A stretch of DNA of 8,884 nt from JACVRN01 sp035276685 (GTDB taxonomy: Bacteria; Acidobacteriota; Blastocatellia; Pyrinomonadales; Pyrinomonadaceae), in contig DATELK010000163.1 in assembly GCA_035276685.1 (NCBI GenBank), forward strand, positions 1 through 8,884. The letters run 5' to 3'. Positions 1 through 6,338 of the stretch are shown here, piece after piece. A program made the position numbers and the translations under genes. Each line of letters begins with the position of its first letter. Position 1 is the first letter of the stretch. The notes below the pieces were generated by a model. That model was given only the letters and a program-made list of their open reading frames with translations, was not told the origin of the DNA and did not search any database.

Positions 1-131
1 AGGTCAAGGCCGCGCATGAGTATGCCTGCGGCCGAGATTTCATGCAGCAGGCCCCAGCACTTTTCGCGCGGGCTGTGCAGCACCACCAGGACGGTAGAGC
101 CCGGATTGATTCCCCGTTCAGAATTATTCAT
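1..131 (-). CDS. Partial conserved-looking hypothetical protein (N-terminal 43 residues)
   Basis: An open frame starts at ATG (129-131, read on the minus strand) and runs off the left edge of the window without a stop. The visible protein begins MNNSERGINPGSTVLVVLHS and continues with a Pro-Arg-Glu-Lys-Cys-Trp-Gly stretch and a predicted alternation of strand (STVLVVLH) and helix (WGLLHEISAAGI). There is no signal peptide or membrane segment in the part seen. It starts 40 bases after the stop of the diguanylate cyclase gene, in the same direction, so the two may be co-transcribed. The region before the ATG has only a weak purine-rich stretch (AGGG, too far upstream to be a convincing ribosome site). 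I do not recognise the family with certainty; it reads like a small cytoplasmic protein. No function is assigned. Confidence 0.7.
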   Translation of the reverse strand, partial: MNNSERGINPGSTVLVVLHSPREKCWGLLHEISAAGILMRGLD

Positions 132-171
132 AAGCTTCGGAACCCTTTTTTAAGCTTACACGGCACGGCCA

Positions 172-1110
172 TCAAAGGCTAATCAAGGGAGCTACGTGTA
201 CGCGGTCGCGCCCGCCGCGCTTGGCCGCGTAGAGCGCCGCGTCTGAGGCCGCGTAAAGCTCGCGCTCGCTGGTAGCGTGCGCCGGGCAGGAGGCCACGCC
301 GAGGCTGATGGTGACGCGGCCTATGGCTTCGAGGGCTTCTGCCGCGACCGTCTGTCGCAGGCGCTCTGCGGCCTGCACTGCCTTATCCGCGTCCGCGCCC
401 GCCAGCAGCAGCGCGAACTCTTCGCCGCCGAGGCGTGCCGCCGTGTCGTTGTCGCGCGACATCTGGCTGAGCGCGCCCGCGACGTGGCGTATCACCATGT
501 CTCCGGCCGAATGACCGTGCGTGTCGTTGATGCGCTTCAGGTGGTCTACGTCCACTATGACTAGGCCGCAGGGCGTGTTGTAGCGCCGCCAGCGCTCCAC
601 CTCCTGCCCTAGCGCAGTGCGAAAGCGCCTGCGGTTGAGAAGGCCCGTCAGGTAATCACGGTCTGCTTCTGCGCGCAAGTGCTCTATGGTATGGCGCACG
701 GAGACTAGCTGAGACGAGCGCGCAACGAGAAGGGGAAGCTCCTGCGGAAGCTGGAAGTAGTCGAAAGCGCCTGCTTCGAGCGCCGCGTGTCTTACGTCGA
801 GAGTGGGCGTGCGCTGGCCCACAAGGATGAAGGGCACGGCGCTCTCTTCTGCTCGCAACAGCTGGCCCGAAAGCTCTTTTGTGGTCAGGCCCTGAAGATG
901 CTCGTCCACGATGATGATGTGCGGGCGCTCGCGCCTGAGCGCAATCAGCGCGCCGACAGAGCGGCTGGTGCCTACTACCTTAAGACCGGCGTCTTCCAGC
1001 GCGCGGGTGAATGCGATTGAAAGCGGGTTGTCCGTGACTACTAGGACGCGCCCCTCCTGCTCGCGCGAGCTTCGGGCGCGCGACTCCTGTGCCGTTGTGG
1101 GGGAACTCAT
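172..1110 (-). CDS. Diguanylate cyclase with N-terminal degenerate receiver domain (REC-GGDEF)
   Basis: This 312-residue cytoplasmic protein is predicted to make cyclic di-GMP from two GTP. Residues about 21-135 form a receiver-like domain and about 148-308 a complete GGDEF domain. In the catalytic domain I see DYLTGLLNRRRF (152-163), the metal-binding VDVDHLKRIND (186-196) and the signature GGEEF (228-232). An inhibitory I-site RxxD (R219, D222) lies exactly five residues before the signature, so product inhibition is expected. In the receiver part, D27 and the likely phosphoacceptor D69 are present. The switch Thr/Ser position holds Gly (near 98), and the conserved Lys before the final loop is replaced (FQLP, 119-122), so phospho-signalling may be absent or altered. 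No sensor kinase is nearby. The ATG at 1110 gives a complete receiver; the ribosome site before it is weak. Confidence 0.93.
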   Translation of the reverse strand: MSSPTTAQESRARSSREQEGRVLVVTDNPLSIAFTRALEDAGLKVVGTSRSVGALIALRRERPHIIIVDEHLQGLTTKELSGQLLRAEESAVPFILVGQRTPTLDVRHAALEAGAFDYFQLPQELPLLVARSSQLVSVRHTIEHLRAEADRDYLTGLLNRRRFRTALGQEVERWRRYNTPCGLVIVDVDHLKRINDTHGHSAGDMVIRHVAGALSQMSRDNDTAARLGGEEFALLLAGADADKAVQAAERLRQTVAAEALEAIGRVTISLGVASCPAHATSERELYAASDAALYAAKRGGRDRVHVAPLISL

Positions 1111-1224
1111 TCAAATTTTTCTCGCCGAGGGAAAGTCAAAACTTGCAGCAAGTGAAGTGAGATAAAGGGGCCAAAGCGAACCTGCCTGCGACTCGTACGT
1201 AACTACCCGAACCACTATGACGCC

Positions 1225-1255
1225 AGCATAACCGATACCTCCCGCCCGCCGTCAA
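1225..1255 (-). promoter_or_regulatory. Possible sigma70-like promoter for the diguanylate cyclase gene
   Basis: On the minus strand, TTGACG (1250-1255) is followed after 19 bases by TATGCT (1225-1230). The -35 element is close to consensus, the -10 is moderate and the spacing is long. It points toward the cyclase start at 1110, which would leave a 5' leader of roughly 110 bases. Sequence resemblance is the only evidence. Confidence 0.25.
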
Positions 1256-1293
1256 GGTTTAACATGCAAGGCCCGGAAATAAAGAGGAAGAAT

Positions 1294-1365
1294 TTAACAG
1301 GGATGGACAGGATAGACAGGATAAAGAAGAAATAGTTTCTCTTTTATCCTGTCTATCCCTGTTAA
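1294..1365. repeat. Long imperfect inverted repeat / hairpin after trpG, possible terminator
   Basis: The outer arm TTAACAGGGAT (1294-1304) pairs perfectly with ATCCCTGTTAA (1355-1365). The next arm AGACAGGATAAA (1314-1325) pairs with TTTATCCTGTCT (1343-1354), and an inner AGAAA/TTTCT stem (1328-1332 with 1336-1340) closes on a 3-base loop. The left arm carries nine extra bases (GGACAGGAT, 1305-1313) that duplicate part of the arm with one change and would bulge out. About 28 base pairs are possible in total. The hairpin begins two bases beyond the trpG stop codon, at the end of the seven-gene unit, so it may end transcription or protect the transcript end. The downstream side on the minus strand is U-rich but lacks a clean T-tract. 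I recall related arm sequences as dispersed intergenic repeats in several phyla, which is not checked here. Confidence 0.75.
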
Positions 1366-1367
1366 TT

Positions 1368-1934
1368 TTATAGCTTCAGGAAATTTGCCAGGAGCTTTTT
1401 GCCTTCGGTGGTGAGGATTGATTCGGGGTGGAACTGCACGCCTTCTATCTTCATCTTGCGGTGACGAAGGCCCATGATGATGCCTTCGGGCGTGGTGGCG
1501 GAGACTTCCAGAGCGTCTGGCAGAGTCTCTCGCTCAACCATGAGCGAGTGATAGCGCCCGGCCTGAAAGCGATACTCAAGCTCTTCGAAGATGGTCTTGC
1601 CGTCGTGGCAAATCTCGGACGCTTTGCCGTGAACAAGCTCGGGCGCACGCACGACGCGGCCTCCGAAGACCTGCGCGATGGCCTGATGACCTAGACAGAC
1701 CCCGAGGATTGGGATGCGCCCTGCGAAATGGTCAATCATCTCAAGCGAGACGCCCGCGTCGTCGGGCGTGCCCGGCCCCGGCGAGATGAGTATCTTGTCG
1801 GGACAGCAGTCGGCCTCGACCTCCGCGACCGTCACCCGGTCGTTGCGCCGCACGTCCACCTGCTGGCCAAGCTCTCCCAGATACTGAACCAGGTTGTAGG
1901 TAAACGAGTCGTAGTTGTCTATGACTAAAATCAT
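1368..1934 (-). CDS. trpG: Anthranilate synthase component II, glutamine amidotransferase (TrpG/PabA family)
   Basis: This 188-residue protein is a class I glutamine amidotransferase. It releases ammonia from glutamine and passes it to TrpE, which makes anthranilate from chorismate. The sequence shows the family start ILVIDNYDSFTYNL, the oxyanion motif SPGPGTPDDAG (51-61), the nucleophile Cys80 in GVCLGHQAI (78-86), YHSLMV (128-133) and the catalytic His169/Glu171 in EGVQFHPESILT. Length is normal and every catalytic residue is present. The ATG (1932-1934) overlaps the stop of the ankyrin-protein gene by four bases (ATGA), which suggests translational coupling. The same family serves p-aminobenzoate synthase (PabA), and some bacteria use one subunit for both. 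Presence in one unit with trpE favours TrpG. The gene is the last of the unit and a long hairpin follows at once. Confidence 0.95.
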   Translation of the reverse strand: MILVIDNYDSFTYNLVQYLGELGQQVDVRRNDRVTVAEVEADCCPDKILISPGPGTPDDAGVSLEMIDHFAGRIPILGVCLGHQAIAQVFGGRVVRAPELVHGKASEICHDGKTIFEELEYRFQAGRYHSLMVERETLPDALEVSATTPEGIIMGLRHRKMKIEGVQFHPESILTTEGKKLLANFLKL

Positions 1935-2749
1935 GCTTTCCCCTGTTCTGCGTCGCGCAGCAAGGCGGCTACATCCGCGTGGCCGTTCTTCTCGGCCCAG
2001 TCGCGAGCGGTGCGCCCCTTGCTATCTTTGAGAGAAACGTCGGCCTTCGCCTTTAACAGCTCGCGCACGATGTCCAGTTGACCACCGGCAGCGGCGAACA
2101 TCAAGGGCGTGGCGTCGAGCTTGTTCCTGACATTAACTTCCGCGCCGCGCTCTATAAGGAGGCGCACTATGTCCGCGCGCGGGGTGAGAGAGGCGCGCAC
2201 GAGGGCCGTCTCGCCGTCGGCGTCGCGCAAGCTTACATCTGCGCCTTTGTCCAGCATGACCGGCACAAGGTCAGGCACGCGCCACGCCGCCATCATGAGA
2301 GCGGATTGCCCGAACTTCTCCTGAAGGTTAAGGTCTGGATTTTTCTGAAGGAGCAGCGAGGCGACCTGCTTGCGCTCATTCAAGACAGCGCGCATGAGCG
2401 CCGTTCGTTTATCCCTGTCCACGGCGTTGATGTCCGTCGCTTCAGAGGCCAGCAGCGCTTTGACCACCTGCACGTCGCCCCTTGACGCGGCTTCAACGAG
2501 CGCCGTCTCTTCCCTCTCGTTCCTGACGTTCGGATTCATGCCTGCGGCCAGGAATGCATTCACGGCCCAGACATCTCCGCCCGCAGCGTGAGACAGAAAG
2601 GTCTGCGCGTCGTAGTCTATGCCGCGCAGCTTCAGAGCGCGCCTAGCGTTCTCGGGGCTGGGCTGCTGCCCGTAGCGGTCAACGCAAGAAGCCCCGAGCA
2701 TGAGCAAGAGAATGAGCGCGATGATGATTGAGGCTCTGATTCTCAGCAT
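1931..2749 (-). CDS. Exported ankyrin-repeat protein, possible lipoprotein
   Basis: The 272-residue protein starts with a short charged segment and a hydrophobic run (about 7-20, SIIIALILLLMLGA), then Ser-Cys22. Cys22 could be lipidated, but Leu lies at -4 and Gly at -3, so the lipobox is not canonical and a plain signal peptide or membrane anchor is also possible. Residues about 46-267 hold some seven ankyrin repeats, seen as recurring TALxxA, VxxLLxxGA and DVN/SLRD elements (for example ETALVEAASRGDVQVVKALL at 81-100 and ATPLMFAAAGGQLDIVRELL at 213-232). Ankyrin arrays bind proteins and no catalytic domain is present, so the partner is unknown. The gene begins 46 bases after the cyclophilin gene and overlaps trpG by four bases. 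Export to the periplasm or membrane is inferred from the N-terminus alone. Confidence 0.9.
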   Translation of the reverse strand: MLRIRASIIIALILLLMLGASCVDRYGQQPSPENARRALKLRGIDYDAQTFLSHAAGGDVWAVNAFLAAGMNPNVRNEREETALVEAASRGDVQVVKALLASEATDINAVDRDKRTALMRAVLNERKQVASLLLQKNPDLNLQEKFGQSALMMAAWRVPDLVPVMLDKGADVSLRDADGETALVRASLTPRADIVRLLIERGAEVNVRNKLDATPLMFAAAGGQLDIVRELLKAKADVSLKDSKGRTARDWAEKNGHADVAALLRDAEQGKA

Positions 2750-2795
2750 ACTTCTAAAGCGTTCGGATGAGGACGAGTCGTATGAGCTTTGCCGC

Positions 2796-3506
2796 TCACT
2801 TCACACACGGCGCGGCCACGGCTCGCCTGACGCGCACGGGCTTCGTGGGCTTGTCGCCCTTGTCGCCTTCGGTCTGCATGTTGTTGATGGCGTCCACGAC
2901 CTCCATCCCCTTTGTCACTCGCCCGAAGGCAGCGAACTTGTTGTCGAGGGTCGGCGCTTCTTCGCTGACGAGGATGAAGAAGTGGGTGCTTGCGCCGTTC
3001 GGCGTCTCGGGCCTAGCCATGGAGACTACGCCGCGAACGTGCTTGATGTAGTTGGGCTCGTCCGCGATTGTGCGCCGCGCACGCTCTGCCAGCTCCGCGC
3101 CCCAGCGCTCGCTCGTAGACAGGTTGCCGCCCTGTATGACGAAGCCCTTGACGACGCGGCTGAAGGTGGTCGTGTCAAAGGCTCCCGTCGCAACCAGATT
3201 GAGAAAGTTGCGCGCTGTCTCAGGCGCTGCCTCCGCCAGCATCTCTATGACAATCGCGCCGCTCTCCGTCTCAAGCGTCACGCACTGCTCGGCCATCTTC
3301 GCCACGCTCGCGCCGTCGAAAGGCTCAGGCTTCTTCGCAGCCTGAGTCGAAGCTGCCGCCGCGCGCTCGTTGCTCTTTTTAGGAGCCTGCGACGGCTGCC
3401 CATCCTGCGCCTTAACAAACGAGCAAGCCGCGAAGAGCATGATAAGTAGCAGAGCTAATCTGCCTCTCGTTGCTCCGTCTTTTATCTTTTGCCTTTCTAC
3501 TTTCAT
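2796..3506 (-). CDS. Exported cyclophilin-type peptidyl-prolyl cis-trans isomerase
   Basis: This 236-residue protein is predicted to speed proline isomerisation during folding of envelope proteins. Residues 1-33 look like a signal peptide: basic start, hydrophobic LALLLIMLFAACSF (17-30) and a likely cut after Val-Lys-Ala33. The alternative, lipidation at Cys28, has a poor lipobox. A Ser/Ala/Lys-rich linker (about 34-65) precedes the cyclophilin domain (about 74-230). That domain shows FSRVVKGFVIQGGN (115-128) with catalytic Arg117 and the Phe122/Gln125 pocket, GVVSMAR (159-165), NGASTHFFI (170-178) and LDNKFAAFGRV (187-197). The usual Gln of the SSQFFI motif is His175 here, and the His of LDGKH is Phe191, so peptide preference may differ from the model enzymes. 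Its ATG overlaps the trpE stop by four bases (3503-3506). Confidence 0.93.
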   Translation of the reverse strand: MKVERQKIKDGATRGRLALLLIMLFAACSFVKAQDGQPSQAPKKSNERAAAASTQAAKKPEPFDGASVAKMAEQCVTLETESGAIVIEMLAEAAPETARNFLNLVATGAFDTTTFSRVVKGFVIQGGNLSTSERWGAELAERARRTIADEPNYIKHVRGVVSMARPETPNGASTHFFILVSEEAPTLDNKFAAFGRVTKGMEVVDAINNMQTEGDKGDKPTKPVRVRRAVAAPCVK

Positions 3507-5023
3507 AATCCCTTTTCAGCCATCTCTACTGCGCGCACGAGGGCGCGTGCCTTGTTGACCGTCTCTTCATACTCTCGTTCGGGCACGGAATCGGCGACGA
3601 TGCCTGCCCCGGCCTGAATGGTCGCTTCCCTGTCTTTGATGACGATGGTGCGGATAGCTATGCACGAGTCAAGGTTGCCAGCGTAGTCTATGTAGCCAAT
3701 GGAGCCCGCGTAGATGCCTCGCTCTTCCGGCTCAAGCCCGCGTATGAGCTGCATGGCGCGCACCTTCGGCGCTCCCGTCACGGTGCCAGCGGGAAAGCAG
3801 GAGGCGAGAGCGTCGAAGCGGTCAAGCCCGTCTCTGAGCCTCCCCCGCAAAGAGGTAACGAGGTGCTGCACGTGCGAGTAGCGCTCAATCGTCATCAACT
3901 CTCCGACTTCGACGGAGCCAAAGTCCGAGACACGTCCCAAATCATTGCGGCCGAGGTCAACGAGCATCATGTGCTCCGCCACCTCCTTTTCATCCGTACG
4001 CATCTCTTCGCCCAGCAGCCAGTCTTCCGTCTCGGTGGAGCCGCGACGGCGCGTGCCAGCAATCGGGCGATAGTCCAGCCGCTGCCCTCTGCACCTGACG
4101 AGCATCTCGGGCGAAGCGCCTATCACGGCCTCGCCATTCAGGCGCAGCAGGTACATGTAGGGCGAAGGGTTCGTGGCTCTGAGCGCGCGGTAGATGGAGA
4201 GGGGGTCTGCCGCGACGCGCTTCTTGAATTTCTGCGAGAGCACGGCCTGATAGCATTCGCCTGCGGCTATGCGCTCCTTGATTTCTTCCACGGCGCGCTC
4301 GAACTGTTCGCGCGGCCAGTTGGACTGAAACTGTGCCGACGCGCTCTCTTCATCCGGCTCAGGCGTATCACCTGCTTCGAGCGAGCCTGCTTCAACGAGC
4401 AGCTTCTCAATCCGCTCAGTCTCTTCGACGGCCCTGTCGTAAAGCTCGCGCAAGCGTATCCGGCTTCCCGCCGCCTCTTCCGTGAAGACCACGGAAGTTA
4501 TGAGCATCTGCTGGCGCACGCGGTCAAAGGCCAGCACCGTGCGGAAGAACATCCAGACGGCATCGTCCGAGGCAGGCTGCGCTTCATCGTAGCCCTTCTC
4601 AAGCACGGGCTCGAACCAGCGCGCCGCGTCGTAAGAGAAGAAGCCGACGGCCCCGCCCGCCAGAGGCGCAAGCTGGCTGTGCGAGCGCGCGAGCTTTCTG
4701 GCCCTGAAGTGCTCGCGCAGAAAATCCACGGCCCGCTCGTCGCGCTCCGTCATCTTCTCCCCATCGACTTCTATGAAAGTCCTGCCGCCACGGCCGCGCA
4801 CCACCATCTCAGGATTAGCGCCTAGGAAAGAGTAGCGCGCGACGCGCTCGCCGCCCTCCACGGATTCGAGGAGGAAAGAGTAAGGGGCGCTCTTCGCGAC
4901 TCGCATGAGCGCGCCTACGGGCGTCTGCAAGTCGGCCAGCACGGTACGCACCACGGGCACGACGTTCCCGCGCGCCGCGTCAACCACGAAATCCTCAAAT
5001 GTCGAAGGCTTTAGCTCAAGCAT
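3503..5023 (-). CDS. trpE: Anthranilate synthase component I (chorismate-binding subunit)
   Basis: TrpE turns chorismate into anthranilate with ammonia from TrpG, the first committed step of tryptophan synthesis. With the ATG at 5023 the protein has 506 residues, normal for the family. It shows the N-terminal regulatory motif LLESVEGGE (51-59) followed by RYSFLG (63-68), which implies feedback inhibition by tryptophan. The C-terminal chorismate-binding domain has PYMYLLRLNGEAVIGASPEM (288-307), RPIAGTRRRG (319-328), DEKEVAEHMMLVDLGRNDLG (344-363) and FPAGTVTGAPKVRAMQLI (410-427). A TTG at 5062 in frame would add 13 residues. I prefer the ATG because MLELKPSTFEDF fits the usual TrpE N-terminus and overlaps the upstream stop by only eight bases. 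No strong ribosome site precedes either start, so coupling to the upstream gene is likely. No leader peptide or attenuator is visible, as expected inside an operon. Confidence 0.96.
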   Translation of the reverse strand: MLELKPSTFEDFVVDAARGNVVPVVRTVLADLQTPVGALMRVAKSAPYSFLLESVEGGERVARYSFLGANPEMVVRGRGGRTFIEVDGEKMTERDERAVDFLREHFRARKLARSHSQLAPLAGGAVGFFSYDAARWFEPVLEKGYDEAQPASDDAVWMFFRTVLAFDRVRQQMLITSVVFTEEAAGSRIRLRELYDRAVEETERIEKLLVEAGSLEAGDTPEPDEESASAQFQSNWPREQFERAVEEIKERIAAGECYQAVLSQKFKKRVAADPLSIYRALRATNPSPYMYLLRLNGEAVIGASPEMLVRCRGQRLDYRPIAGTRRRGSTETEDWLLGEEMRTDEKEVAEHMMLVDLGRNDLGRVSDFGSVEVGELMTIERYSHVQHLVTSLRGRLRDGLDRFDALASCFPAGTVTGAPKVRAMQLIRGLEPEERGIYAGSIGYIDYAGNLDSCIAIRTIVIKDREATIQAGAGIVADSVPEREYEETVNKARALVRAVEMAEKGL

Positions 5024-5807
5024 CCGTAAAGCGGCTGGTCGCGAGCCAGTGGCCGCCGTCAACCACCAGCACAGCGCCGTTGATGAAGCTGGCGGCGTCG
5101 GAGCAGAGGAAGACGGCCGCCTGCTCTATGTCGCGTATGAGGCCGAAGCGTCTCAAGGGGATATGTTTTCTGAGCCTCTCTTTCACGTCAGGCGGGACGA
5201 GCCGCTTCATGCCTTCCGTGTCTTCAATGGGCCCCGGCGCAATCGCATTCACGCGAATCCCGTATCGCCCCCACTCCACCGCCAGATTCCTGGTCAGAGC
5301 GTCCACGCCCGCTTTCGCCGCAGAGACGTGAAGCTGCAAGGGCGTGCCTCCGTAATGAAGAGTCGCGCTGATGTTAAGAATCTGCCCGCGCGTCTTCTTC
5401 AACTCCGAGATGGCGGCGCGAGAGACGTTGAAGGTTCCCTTGAGGTCTATGTCAACAACAGTCCCGAAGCCGTTGGGCGACAGCTCCTCGGCAGGGCAGA
5501 GGAAATTTCCGGCAGCGCCGTTCACAACAATGTCGAGCTTGCCGAACTTCTCAACGGAAGCAGCGATGGCACGCTCGACATCCTCCATGTTTCGCACGTC
5601 AGCCGCGAAGGCCATCGCCTCGCCGCCCGCCGCTCGAATCTTCTCGGCGGCAGGCTCAAGATGCTCCATGCGGCGGCTCACCAGCACAACACGCGCGCCG
5701 CTTTCAGCCAGAGCGCGTGCCACGCCTCCCGTAATCCCTGTGCCGCCGCCCGTCACCAGCGCGACTCGGTCTTTCAGCAATCCGTCAACAAAATATTTTT
5801 CGCTCAT
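5016..5807 (-). CDS. SDR-family oxidoreductase resembling peroxisomal-type 2,4-dienoyl-CoA reductase
   Basis: This 263-residue cytoplasmic Rossmann-fold protein most resembles the DECR2-type 2,4-dienoyl-CoA reductases, which use NADPH to reduce dienoyl-CoA esters during oxidation of unsaturated fatty acids. The likeness rests on VVNGAAGNFLCPAEELSPNGF (starting at residue 94), a VDIDLKGTFNVSRA block (118-131), ISATL (146-150), SAAKAGVDALTRNLAVEWG (162-180), RVNAIAPGPI (185-194) and a VLVVDGGHWL end. The classical YxxxK pair is incomplete: Lys165 is present, but the Tyr position holds Val161. DECR2 proteins also lack this Tyr. The cofactor motif reads TGGGTGITGG (19-28), with Thr26 where the third Gly is usual. 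The ATG lies 14 bases after the lipoprotein stop and has no clear ribosome site. Other SDR substrates such as 3-oxoacyl esters remain possible. Confidence 0.88.
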   Translation of the reverse strand: MSEKYFVDGLLKDRVALVTGGGTGITGGVARALAESGARVVLVSRRMEHLEPAAEKIRAAGGEAMAFAADVRNMEDVERAIAASVEKFGKLDIVVNGAAGNFLCPAEELSPNGFGTVVDIDLKGTFNVSRAAISELKKTRGQILNISATLHYGGTPLQLHVSAAKAGVDALTRNLAVEWGRYGIRVNAIAPGPIEDTEGMKRLVPPDVKERLRKHIPLRRFGLIRDIEQAAVFLCSDAASFINGAVLVVDGGHWLATSRFTDA

Positions 5808-5821
5808 AGTTAATAAAGAAG

Positions 5822-6322
5822 TTATGTTTTAGGAAGTGGTGCAGGCTCGGAGCCTTCTTCGGGCACCGGGCGGTTCATCTGTTTGAGAATGCCCACGATG
5901 GTGTCAGACCAGTAGCGCGCTTCTTCGCTCGAAGGGTCGTAACGCAGCGTGCGGCGATAGTCTCCGAGCGCCGCCTGGTACTGCCGCGCCCCCGTCAGAG
6001 CGTTGCCGCGCTCAAGGTAGGCTTGCGCCAGTTGCTTTCGCACAGCCGCGTCATCAGGCTTCTTCTTCGACTGCTCCTCCAGCCCCTTGATTTTGGCGTC
6101 GTACGCGGAAGTGTCTATGTAATCGCCGCCACCGGATTTGGCGGGAGCGCTTGACGAGGCTCTTGACGGCGCGACTCCCTGCGAGCCTGCGCCGCCGCTA
6201 CTTTGCGCGTTAGAGTTGGCAACGGTCGTCTGATTGCTGATGAGCTTAGGCTCGTTGCCGCCGCACGAGCTTAAGAATAGAGCCGCTACACAACTCGCAC
6301 GGATTATCAGAATCCTTTTCAC
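5822..6322 (-). CDS. Small lipoprotein with TPR-like C-terminal region
   Basis: With the GTG start at 6320-6322 the protein has 166 residues and a textbook lipoprotein signal: basic MKRILIIR, hydrophobic run and lipobox LSS-Cys20. A flexible Ser/Gly/Ala-rich linker (about 28-66) follows. A helical segment (about 76-145) then carries a TPR-like pair (KQLAQAYLERGNALTGARQY, then AALGDYRRTLRYDPSSEEAR). The C-terminus is Pro/Glu-rich. It is probably anchored to the inner or outer membrane and binds another protein; no enzyme motif is seen. An in-frame TTG at 6352 would add ten residues but overlaps the preceding gene and would put extra charged residues before the signal. The GTG has a good AGGAG site five bases upstream and is preferred. 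The gene begins 16 bases after the dikinase-like gene, which suggests the products are made together. Confidence 0.88.
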   Translation of the reverse strand: MKRILIIRASCVAALFLSSCGGNEPKLISNQTTVANSNAQSSGGAGSQGVAPSRASSSAPAKSGGGDYIDTSAYDAKIKGLEEQSKKKPDDAAVRKQLAQAYLERGNALTGARQYQAALGDYRRTLRYDPSSEEARYWSDTIVGILKQMNRPVPEEGSEPAPLPKT

Positions 6323-6327
6323 GCCGT

Positions 6328-6332
6328 CTCCT
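6328..6332 (-). promoter_or_regulatory. Shine-Dalgarno site that fixes the lipoprotein start
   Basis: AGGAG on the minus strand stands five bases before the GTG at 6320-6322. It lies between the stop of the upstream gene (6339-6341) and this GTG. It is the clearest ribosome site in the minus-strand unit and argues against the TTG at 6352. Confidence 0.7.
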
Positions 6333-6338
6333 GCCTGG

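Noticed and set aside
131..157. Two TAAGCTT copies (131-137 and 151-157) between the cyclase and the partial gene
   Set aside because: Seven-base direct repeats 20 bases apart are too short to call a binding site or repeat; chance is adequate.
2700..3449. A 249-codon plus-strand open frame opposite the cyclophilin gene
   Set aside because: It is antisense to clear cyclophilin motifs; the product is Arg/Leu-rich without any family likeness.
3863..4825. A 320-codon plus-strand open frame opposite trpE
   Set aside because: It lies wholly antisense to a gene with complete TrpE motifs, its product has no recognisable domain and a skewed Arg/Leu/His-rich composition, and it reflects the lack of stops opposite GC-rich codons.
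4905..5813. A 302-codon plus-strand open frame opposite the dehydrogenase and the trpE start
   Set aside because: It is antisense to a well-supported SDR gene and shows no domain or plausible start context.
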